From Corbicula japonica (taxonomy: Eukaryota > Mollusca > Bivalvia > Venerida > Cyrenidae), in the NCBI GenBank assembly GCA_038501625.1, contig JAZAYU010000005.1, positions 3,968,001-4,032,000 on the forward strand: DNA of 64,000 bases. Reading direction: 5' to 3'. Below are positions 58,001 through 64,000 of this stretch, one piece after another (position 1 is the stretch's first letter; each line of letters begins with the position of its first letter). The notes under the pieces are model-generated. The model made no database searches. It saw only the letters and a program-made list of their open reading frames with translations, and had not been told where the DNA came from. The translations under genes were made by a program, and so were the position numbers.

Positions 58001-61000
58001 CAATTTGTGGCAAAACCACATAAAATTTCCCAAATCCAGTGGCCAGTCATGTTTCCAAAATGGTGAAAAAACCCTGAACTTCGAGACACCAAAGTCGCTG
58101 CTGCCGATTAATTTTATCAATATACGTATACCTGCTAATTTTAGTAAGCAATACATGAAAAATACTTGTAAAAATAGAAATAGGTGAAAATGGAACTTTG
58201 AAAGCCAAGATGAACGACAAATATGGAAATATTGCAGGCTCCGTTTGATTGAGCCTATTCATGGACAGTAATGGTAATTATTCTACATCTAATAAATTCA
58301 TCCATTTAGTGTCCTTTAATTGTACCACGTGACCGTCCAATATTCTCACGTATATACATTTATAGTTAGTAGCATACTTCCATACAAGAAACATTGTTGC
58401 ATTATCATTATAACATATTTAGTTGATATTCATAACACTACAAACACACTTATAATTGTATTGCAACATCACCAACATAGTACATCGTATTCTAAACCAG
58501 ACAATACCTGTCTAAAGGCTACGGCAAGTTCTCTGTTAACTTCAATGTTCGTAACATTCAGAGTCCTCACTGCTACCACGTGATTACGACAGAACGACGT
58601 CTTACAGAATACTTGCGCTTCATCCTAAACAAAGAAAGAAAGCCAGTGAAATATATTAGGAACTTTGTAGAAAAACTCTCCACCAATCTTCAGTGACGAA
58701 AATTAAAAACTAGAATGTGTCCTCGGACACTGAGACCAACACTGCTGCAACAAAATTTGTTATAAAAAAGGGCCAAAACTCTGGTAAAATGGTCGCAGGA
58801 AAAAATCATTTCTTTACGATCATCTACACATCCTGCTTGATCATCTGTGCAAGTTTGAAAGAAATCCGCATTATAGTTTAGGAGGATTCGATGCCACAAC
58901 ATTTGGGGGACGGATTTACGTACGGACGGACGAGTGCAACTCTATATGCCTCCCACTTTGTGGGTGCATAAAACATGAGATGTTTGATTATATTTCCCCC
59001 AGACGACATTAATATGTTGTAATTTGATCACAAAATCACGAGAGTTTCCCAATCTCACTAAAGTCAGATCTAACAAAATGTAGATCTGATGACGGCCCGT
59101 AGATACCGTACATAAGCTTTAGCGGTTTTCCCCGATTACTATTTTTAGAAATTATCAACACAAAAAGCATGACATACAGCGCTCGCAAAATGATCTGATG
59201 ATGTTATTACATTAGAAATAATTGCAATACTACATAAACACAAAAAATTCAGCAAAGTATGTCTTACGCAGGCTCTCAACTCTTTTTATGGTTTAATATA
59301 GAATGTTTACTTTCACTTTCGCGATTTTGTAGGCGACAATCTGGTTGGTTCAAAAGGTTTGTGATAAAAGCACGTTTTCGTTACTCGTCGTCAGATCCTG
59401 ATAGCGTAGCGGTTTTCAGGATATGATTTTAATCAGATTGGCGATCTTGTAGGCGACAATCTGGTTGGTTCAAAAGGTTTGTGATAAAAGCACGTTTTCG
59501 TTACTCGTCGTCAGATCCTGATAGCGTAGCGGTTTTCAGGATATGATTTTAATCAGATTGGAGAGTTTCCGTAAAGTCGAAAATCACTCTGACCCGAACA
59601 TTGACCTACTTGCGCCAAAATCAATTGGAGTAATCTACTTGTCATAACAGTCTCTCCTAGCAAATTTGATTAACATAGGCGAAATCATGGTCTAGTTATT
59701 GGTCGGACATTGTGACCTTGACTTTTGACCCAGTTTACTTAACTCAATAGAGGTCATCAACATGATGACAATCTCTATACCAAATCTGAGGACCACACGT
59801 CAAATCCTCGTCAGGTTACGGACGGACGGTGCTACCATGCTAAATATGGTAGCTATCTCAAATGATGATGTTTTTTCTTTCTTTTTAAATTCAAATATTA
59901 ATTGTGTAACTTAATTTTGAAGTTTATTGTCATAATCAGTTTGATACTTAGTTGCAAAATTGACATCAATAATTCTTTGTAAGCGGTTTGACAATTTTAT
60001 TACCGATAAGAGGAAGATATCCTTTATAGATGTCATAGTGATGATAGCCCGAGGCAGATAAATTATCAGAAGTTTAGGGATTTTATAACTATTTCTAGAC
60101 ATTCTAATTTTGACTCTACACTAAGAAACATCTAAATTTTATATAAGAGCGAAAGAATACCGCTCATAAATAAGGATTACCCTAACGGCGTTTTATAAAG
60201 GTTGAACCAAAGTAAATCCAATTCCCATAGACCTCAATGTTAAATTCTCAATATTCAATGTACATTTAACATGATTTCTGTCATCTTAATTTCTAGACAA
60301 CCATATATTGCCGTGAAGATCTACATTTCATTTATTCAAAAACACACAGGAAATAGGGGGTTAACTTACTTGTAAGAAAATTACTGATCTCTAACCGGAC
60401 AGACCCTATTTTAAACGCGGTATCGCAAATACGGTGCCAAAAATATACATCCGCTGATCCGGAACTAGTTCGCCTCTTACAAACGAGATATAGGCATGAA
60501 ATTGCTTTCATTTGTTTTCCTGATATGTTATTTCTGCAAACAAGCCACAAAAAGGCCGATTTCTAACAGTTAAGAGGCCCCCAGATGATGAGAAAAAATA
60601 GCATATTATTAAAACGGACTTCATTCGAATGGACCACGGAGGGATACAGCGTGATTTGGTGTAATTCAACCTAAATAGTGATAATATTTTGACAAGTTTT
60701 GCAAGTGAAAACCTTGCACAGGATTACCGAATTAAATACTGTGAACATAACTTTATTGCTATTTGATATTATTAATAATCAAACTGAAACAAAGAAATAA
60801 ATACAGAAACTTTACACGTGTTCTATACTTCGACGGAAACCCCACGAGTTTAAACCTGTTATAACGGTACGACATGTGCAAAGCAATATACCCACGCTTC
60901 CTGGAAGAATGGCATAACAAGAATAATATTTTATAAAAAGTGAAATATGCATTTTAGGAATGGTCACATTCAGAACTTATATATATAAAATTTAACTGAT

Positions 61001-63225
61001 AAACAATTTACCTTGTCTTCAATATTTAACAATGATTTAGACATAAAAGAATCGTTGAATTTTCCTTTTCGTGATTTGATCTCTTCCGGTTCCACGAGCC
61101 AAGTCTTTCGTCCTATTTCTTGCTCAGCCTGGACTTTCCTTACAAAAGAAAAAAATGTGTTACATTATGCTACTTATTAATTAACAAAGTAAAATATGCA
61201 TATCAGGAATAACCACACTTAGCAAACACTTTCCACTGACTGTTATTGATATTAAATTTTGTTTGTGGCGTTCTTTGAAGCAGTGCCCAAGATCATAAAA
61301 CTAAATCTCGAGACCAGTCTAAAATTTCAAGCATCAGTGCCCAAGATCATAAAACTTAGTTTTGAGATCAGTCTCAAATCTTAAGGATCTGATTAGCAGA
61401 AATGGCGACTGGTCGCCATTTCAGCCAATCAGATGCTTGAGATTTAAGACTGGTCTCCAGATTTAGTTTTATGATCTTAGGCACTGAATGGCTAAAATGG
61501 AGATTGGTCGCCTTTTCAGCCAATCAGATGCTTGAGATTTGAGACTGATCTCCAAACTTAATTTTATGATCTTGGGGCCTGATATTATAAACCCTTGCTC
61601 TCCTTTTTTTCTCTTTAAGTTTACATTTTGGCTGCATGGGAAGGCTGCGTTTCGTGGGTGTGGCGATTCCTGATATGCATATTTTCACTGTGAAGTATAA
61701 AGAGGATATTTGTTTTTACCAGTGTAAGATAGAAATATATTTCACCGAGTGAGCTCCGGAATTCGTGTCTTCACGAGTGGCGAGTCCACGAGTGAAAATA
61801 CATGATTCCGGAGTTCACGATTTTGTTCTTTCATTAATTAAAGGGAGGTACTTTGCAAAAAGGGTATATTTAAGTAACGGTGCATTCTTTCTTTGCACCA
61901 ATGGGATTTAAAGACTGTGTTTTTTCTTCTGTACAAGCCATAAACGTGTACATCTGACAGTTAAATAATCTTTTTGAGACTTGTCATTATTTAGGAAATA
62001 GGAGATAACCTTGACCTCTGTGAAAAAATAACATTTTCCCACTTTATCAAAAATATAGGTATGTGCAAATACCACAAATTAAATGAAAGATAAAATATAG
62101 CATCACTTAACAAAATTTTTGATTTAAAAAACTGGTTAGTTTTTCTTTTATCAGTATATTATCCCATACCTTCTAACAGCCGGTTATAACGTGAAAGACC
62201 TTACCTGTATACCAAGTACATGACGGCAGCGCCAATACCAAGAACAATTATCACAACTACCAATGCAACTATTAAACCAGTGTTGTCCTCTGAAAAAAAA
62301 CAACAAAACAATGCGCTAATCTTGATCAAAAGCTGGATCTAAATAACACAACTTATTTGATTAATGTTGGTTTTAAGAATCAGTTTTTAATTATTAGTTA
62401 TAAATATGTATATTTAATATTTCTTGTTTTAAATGGGTTTTTTTTAAATTTGTTATACACATACATGTATTCTAATTACGAAATCCCCACTAAAAACTGA
62501 GTAGAAACTCGAAGATCAGAGTTTGAACTCAAATACTTTTTCAAGACTCTCTCTTTCTCTGATGTTATTTAAAATATGTCCTTGAACACAGGAAGATTTC
62601 CTTTCCTTTTTTCTAAAGTATTCTAAGGAAATAACACATATTTCCGCAGAATAAGAATAAATATGTTGAGAACACATATTTCCACAGAATAAGAATAAAT
62701 ATGTTGAGAACACACATTTCCTCAGAATAAGAATATATATGTTGAGAACACATATTTCCTCAGAATAAGAATATATATGTTGAGAACACATATTTCCTCA
62801 GAATAAAAATAAATATGTTGAAAACACAAATTTCCTCAGAATAAGAATAAATATGTCGAGTCAAAAATTCAGTTTGAGCATAAGATTTTTGTGCCTGGTG
62901 TATTAAAATAATTAAATTCTGGCATATCCACTGGTTTCGATTTCGGCCAAAAAATCTGTACTCCAGGCACCTCCGTGAAGGCATGCCCTGCTCCAGAAAA
63001 TTTACCTACCATCTGCCCAGAATAGATAAAATAACCAGGATATTGCTTGTATCTATATACACTGGTAGTTGTTAGAATATTACACTACGTACTGTGAATG
63101 GGCGGGCATAATTCTCCTCTGTAACCACATTCTGGCATGTCCACTGGTTTCGATTTTGGCCAAACAATCTGTACCCCAGGCTCCTCCGTATAGGCATGCC
63201 GTGCTCCAGCAAACCTACCCACCAT
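42691..63225 (-). CDS. Gene B: receptor guanylyl cyclase, natriuretic peptide receptor type, 3' part (5' end outside window)
   Basis: This is a tandem paralogue of gene A. Fifteen exons join into 1944 nt (647 residues plus stop), equivalent to exons 8-22 of gene A with the same phases. Only two lengths differ among the cytoplasmic exons: one extra codon in the APE exon and one fewer in the last exon. The window holds the membrane-proximal ectodomain, membrane helix, juxtamembrane segment, pseudokinase domain (VAVR, HGN, DYG), signalling helix and full cyclase domain. The catalytic motifs [23 protein letters not shown] and ASRME are intact. Seven or so ligand-binding exons and the start must lie beyond 64000. 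Expected role: ligand-driven cGMP synthesis at the plasma membrane. Confidence 0.93.
43720..44870. repeat. Tandem array of about 150-bp units
   Basis: Seven units, starting near 43735, 43883, 44034, 44187, 44383, 44533 and 44686. Each reads ttttggacaattcaagggcc, aattcaggagtgcctggggg, tatgcccaccaacatattca and tgatgaaaactctttgactt. Two units end in a gccgcccgcccgcc tract. It lies in the last intron of gene B. Minus-strand frames across it are artefacts. Confidence 0.95.
44900..45950. other. Gene B intron sequence, no feature recognised
   Basis: AT-rich with scattered accaccgcccgcccc-like words (45589 and 45815) that hint at an old dispersed repeat. No exon signature seen. Confidence 0.4.
45961..46024. 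repeat. (CAT)n microsatellite
   Basis: About 20 catcat triplets with one interruption, some 95 bp from a gene B exon. Gene A intron 21 has a TCA array next to the equivalent exon. Confidence 0.97.
46119..46210 (-). CDS. Gene B cyclase exon, C-terminal strands
   Basis: The 92-bp exon encodes [19 protein letters not shown] and ARGEIEVK. Acceptor TTACAG|CGTACA, donor TAAAG|GTAGGC. Confidence 0.95.
46488..46725 (+). repeat. Direct repeat D1, copy 2
   Basis: The text of 41937-42170 returns with moderate divergence (tgtcgaatttcttgttgaaa, cggttatttacgaaaa) and an internal duplication of the aattatacatta part. Confidence 0.8.
46723..47100. mobile_element. Terminal-inverted-repeat element with internal hairpin
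   Basis: Ends ttaagaggtcgcaaacattg and caatgtttgcgaccccttaa are inverted over 20 bp. Inside, atgctggtctacaatgttta pairs with taaacattgtagaccagcat (46767-46840). Located in gene B, in the intron before the C-terminal cyclase exon. Confidence 0.85.
47278..47500 (-). mobile_element. tRNA-related SINE
   Basis: gcgaaccctcaccgtcacgg, ctgagctagccgggacaagc and catgacatcggtaacgg, in reverse orientation. It ends about 30 bp from the gene B catalytic-loop exon. Confidence 0.85.
47529..47627 (-). CDS. Gene B cyclase exon, catalytic loop
   Basis: The 99-bp exon encodes [20 protein letters not shown] and [13 protein letters not shown] tRNA-related SINE ends within about 30 bp of the donor ATAC|GTTAGT. 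Confidence 0.97.
48211..48352. mobile_element. Foldback element F1, copy ending 44 bp from a gene B exon
   Basis: gcctaagatcagaaactaaa and gttatgatcttaggc are inverted ends. The arms carry the ctcattggctgaaatg-type text. Confidence 0.85.
48396..48570 (-). CDS. Gene B cyclase exon, guanine and second metal site
   Basis: The 175-bp exon begins VETIGDAYM and includes [16 protein letters not shown] and VRIGLHSG. The first 50 or so bases are almost identical to gene A. Confidence 0.97.
48603..48855 (-). mobile_element. tRNA-related SINE
   Basis: gatcgaacccgcaccgtcac, ctgagctagccgggacaacc, catgacatcggtaacggatt and acaaatagcgctgctgtgaa. Confidence 0.88.
49437..49690 (-). mobile_element. tRNA-related SINE
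   Basis: gatagtgtctctagctggta, catgacatcggtaacgggtt and acaaatagcgctactgtgaa: a full head-and-body copy. Confidence 0.88.
49985..50125 (-). mobile_element. tRNA-related SINE, partial
   Basis: ggggagcgaacccgtaccgt, ctgagatggccgggacaact and ggttgatcagataactctga. The body is cut short about 50 bp before a gene B exon. Confidence 0.82.
50179..50247 (-). CDS. Gene B cyclase exon, 69-bp helix
   Basis: A phase 0 microexon encodes [19 protein letters not shown] and RVYK. Its length equals gene A exon 18. Confidence 0.95.
50668..50791 (-). CDS. Gene B cyclase exon, first metal site
   Basis: The 124-bp exon encodes [15 protein letters not shown] and [16 protein letters not shown], ending STPIQ. The donor CCAG|GTACGA is single: gene B lacks the tandem array seen at the same exon in gene A. 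Confidence 0.95.
50925..51540. mobile_element. Pair of direct copies of a short palindromic element F4
   Basis: Copies at 50925-51055 and 51408-51540. Each begins tcaagtgaattc or its like, has ggccttgttattgggctgag and is mirrored by ggccaatgtgaattcacttg. The 350 bp between them differ from both. Confidence 0.85.
51660..52090. mobile_element. Palindromic element F3 within a larger repeat
   Basis: gtgaaagatagaaatatatt and aatatatttctatcttacac form the arms, and gtggcttcgccactcg the centre (51938-52080). The 51660-51790 part matches 37600-37700 in reverse, so the mobile unit is larger than the palindrome. It ends 7-8 bp from the donor of the signalling-helix exon. Confidence 0.82.
52097..52243 (-). 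CDS. Gene B signalling helix exon
   Basis: The 147-bp exon encodes the coiled-coil linker, nearly identical to gene A exon 16 at both protein and DNA level. It ends LLPP at the donor CCACC|GTAAGT. Confidence 0.95.
52371..52475 (+). repeat. Dispersed repeat containing gaacaggctcaatcaaaccg
   Basis: The text ctcatgaacaggctcaatca with accgagcctgcaatag recurs in reverse at 58228-58275 and partly at 53829-53850 and 54140-54165. Confidence 0.65.
53563..53734 (-). CDS. Gene B kinase-homology exon, C-terminal end
   Basis: The 172-bp exon encodes [20 protein letters not shown] and [19 protein letters not shown], ending MRR. Same length and phase as gene A exon 15. Confidence 0.95.
53853..54128 (+). 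repeat. Interspersed repeat R2, copy 2
   Basis: gattaaaatcatctcctgaa, acgctatcaggatctgacga and aaaatcgcaaaagtgaaagt match 29924-30200. Confidence 0.82.
54320..54570 (+). repeat. Interspersed repeat R4, copy 1
   Basis: aactagaatgtgtcctcgaa, actctggtagaaattgtcgc, tttacgatcacctacacatc and gatttgggcgacggacggac. Second copy at 58707-58965. Confidence 0.85.
55027..55176 (-). CDS. Gene B kinase-homology exon, APE region
   Basis: The 150-bp exon encodes [34 protein letters not shown] and HMEVEG. It is one codon longer than gene A exon 14. Acceptor ACATCAG|AACTG. Confidence 0.95.
55237..55468. mobile_element. MITE-like element, 232 bp
   Basis: Ends tcacgggaaaaggtacctt and aaggtaccttttcccgtga are perfect 19-bp inverted repeats. 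The AT-rich interior has mirrored aaaatg/cattt words. Located in the gene B intron before the APE exon. Confidence 0.9.
55817..55997 (-). CDS. Gene B kinase-homology exon, pseudo-catalytic loop
   Basis: The 181-bp exon encodes [20 protein letters not shown] and LKITDYG, with HGN and DYG in place of HRD and DFG. Donor AGAGAA|GTAAGT. Confidence 0.95.
56360..56650 (+). repeat. Two tandem imperfect copies of a dispersed repeat
   Basis: aaggtagagttacggttctt occurs at about 56366 and 56509. Each is followed by gagtcattgcc, aaacatgc and a ctccgga-type end. Unit about 143 bp. Confidence 0.82.
56994..57170 (-). CDS. Gene B kinase-homology exon, hinge region
   Basis: The 177-bp exon encodes [20 protein letters not shown] and [12 protein letters not shown], followed by [15 protein letters not shown]. 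It is very close to gene A exon 12. Confidence 0.95.
58508..58624 (-). CDS. Gene B kinase-homology exon, N-lobe
   Basis: The 117-bp phase 0 exon reads [19 protein letters not shown]; again Arg replaces the ATP-anchoring Lys. It ends ELAVAFRQ. This is the least conserved of the shared kinase-homology exons. Confidence 0.9.
58707..58965 (+). repeat. Interspersed repeat R4, copy 2
   Basis: aactagaatgtgtcctcgga, tttacgatcatctacacatc, catcctgcttgatcatctgt and gatgccacaacatttggggg. Confidence 0.87.
58990..59563 (-). repeat. Interspersed repeat R2, reverse copy with a 119-bp terminal duplication
   Basis: ctaacaaaatgtagatctga to tgataaaagcacgttttcgt and gatagcgtagcggttttcag. The last segment is present twice in tandem (about 59325-59443 and 59444-59563), almost without change. 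Confidence 0.88.
59570..59850. repeat. Probable dispersed repeat
   Basis: gtgaccttgacttttgaccc, gatgacaatctctataccaa and gttacggacggacg are wording I associate with common dispersed repeats of bivalves. No second copy is in this window. Confidence 0.4.
59880..60900. other. Gene B intron, no recognised feature
   Basis: Nothing resembling an exon of this gene or a repeat shared within the window. Confidence 0.4.
61012..61138 (-). CDS. Gene B juxtamembrane exon
   Basis: The 127-bp exon, the same length as in gene A, encodes [15 protein letters not shown] and [14 protein letters not shown], ending EDK before GACAAG|GTAAAT. Confidence 0.9.
61288..61582. mobile_element. Nested or tandem foldback F1 elements
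   Basis: cccaagatcataaaactaaa, then a second start cccaagatcataaaacttag, a complete hairpin centred on ggcgactggtcgcc near 61409, and a further half element ending aattttatgatcttgggg. Confidence 0.85.
61709..61822. mobile_element. Palindromic element F3, 3'-truncated
   Basis: gtgtaagatagaaatatatt and gagtgagctccggaattcgt, then the centre and only the start of the second arm (attccggagttcacga). Confidence 0.8.
62205..62289 (-). CDS. Gene B transmembrane exon
   Basis: The 85-bp exon encodes KDNTG, then a hydrophobic helix ([21 protein letters not shown]) and VYR. Acceptor TTTCAG|AGGACA, donor TACAG|GTAAGG. Phases match gene A exon 9. Confidence 0.92.
62635..62870. repeat. 45-bp minisatellite beside the duplicated exon
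   Basis: Five or six units of cagaataagaataaatatgt followed by tgagaacacatatttcctc. The array ends at the stop codon of the degenerate exon copy. Confidence 0.93.
62869..63012 (-). pseudogene. Gene B: duplicated, degenerate copy of the membrane-proximal exon with an in-frame stop
   Basis: The acceptor GGGCAG|ATGGTA and about 97 bp of coding sequence ([20 protein letters not shown], then [12 protein letters not shown]) match the exon at 63093-63225. Homology stops at MPE, so the Cys pair and the donor are gone. The frame continues 12 codons to TGA at 62871-62869. It could be a dead duplicate, or an alternative last exon giving a receptor with no membrane helix. Only transcripts can tell which. 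Confidence 0.75.
63093..63225 (-). CDS. Gene B exon equivalent to A8: membrane-proximal ectodomain
   Basis: The 133-bp exon reads [20 protein letters not shown], then a VWP motif and the Cys pair in MPECGY and GELCPP. Acceptor GGTCAG|ATGGTG, phase 0; donor TTCACA|GTACGT, phase 1. A degenerate second copy lies just downstream at 62869-63012. Confidence 0.88.
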
Positions 63226-63622
63226 CTGACCAGAATAAATAAAATAACCATGACATTGATGACATCTCTTAAGTTTGTTTAAGTTGACTGGGTGGTTGTT
63301 ACTTCACATACCACAACCATGGACTTTTTGACCATAAGGCAGTATTTATCAAATTTAAATGTTTAGCTTTTTCTGAAACAGCATTGTCTGTTTTTATTTA
63401 TTATACATAAAAACATCGTATTCCTCAAAAGTAATGCTGTCATAATAAAAAAAATCGGTTGTATTATTTATAACAGGCATGCAAAAACGGCAATTATGTT
63501 TGCCTTTTCAATACTGCAAATGAAACATTCTTTATGCTTCTTATATGCCCGTCATCGTGATCTTATTGATTTGACTCCGAGAACTCTGGTCCCAGTAAGG
63601 TCACCGAGTATCCACCGTGTTT

Positions 63623-64000
63623 CGATTGGGTTGTATTATAGAGCACACAAGACGTGTGTTTCATACGCTTTATTCCATACAACTGCCAGGATGCTACAAG
63701 TTGGCGGAGCTATGAAATTACAGTGAGCATGCGCAGTAGAATAACCAAACACATAACATTCCGTTTGTTTTAAGAAAAACGAAAATTACTTTACGCTGCT
63801 AAGAAACGTTATAACTTTTTTGCATGCTATAGTGACACTATACTTATATGGTTATTCTACTGCGCATGCTCATTGTTATTTCATAGCCCCGCCAACTTGT
63901 AGCGTCCTTGCAGTTGTATGGAATAAAGCGTATGAAACACACGTCTTGTGTGCTCTATGTTTAATACAACCCGAACGAAACAAGTTGGCTGGGCTATGAA
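63623..64000. mobile_element. Large inverted repeat F5, cut by the window edge
   Basis: The left arm 63623-63762 (agagcacacaagacgtgtgt, cgctttattccatacaactg, gagcatgcgcagtagaataa) is repeated in reverse at 63845-63985. Spacer about 80 bp. The right end is not seen. Confidence 0.9.

Overview
This is an intron-rich, AT-rich invertebrate nuclear segment packed with interspersed repeats. The style of the repeats, and receptor genes with small exons separated by repeat-filled introns, suggest a bivalve mollusc. That assignment is inference. No bacterial, organellar or viral gene is seen.

Two receptor (membrane) guanylyl cyclase genes of the natriuretic-peptide-receptor type lie head to tail on the minus strand. 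Gene A spans 32827 down to 3279. I could join 22 coding exons through GT/AG junctions with consistent phases into a 3150-nt reading frame (1049 residues plus stop). In order it carries a signal peptide, an ANF-type ligand-binding domain, one membrane helix, a kinase-homology domain, a signalling helix and a class III guanylyl cyclase domain with all key catalytic residues. Gene B spans 63225 down to 42691. The window holds its last 15 exons (647 residues plus stop), equivalent to exons 8-22 of gene A, with the same intron phases and nearly the same exon lengths. Its ligand-binding exons lie beyond position 64000. The two are a tandem duplication. Both products would make cGMP on the cytoplasmic face of the plasma membrane in response to an extracellular ligand that the sequence does not identify.

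Layout: 1-3278 is downstream of gene A and holds repeats. 3279-32827 is gene A; its introns contain LINE remnants, tRNA-related SINEs, foldback elements and several minisatellites. 32828-42690 is intergenic and contains a CpG-rich palindrome cluster just upstream of gene A's first coding exon, plus several inverted-repeat elements. 42691-63225 is gene B. 63226-64000 lies in a gene B intron and ends in a large inverted repeat cut by the window edge.

The most unusual observations are these. Two minisatellites in gene A have units that include a real splice site plus adjacent coding bases: a donor array at exon 17 and an acceptor array at exon 2. Gene B has a second, degenerate copy of its last ectodomain exon that opens in the correct phase but runs to a stop before the membrane helix. 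A possible decayed secreted S/T-rich repeat gene lies antisense in intron 1 of gene A.
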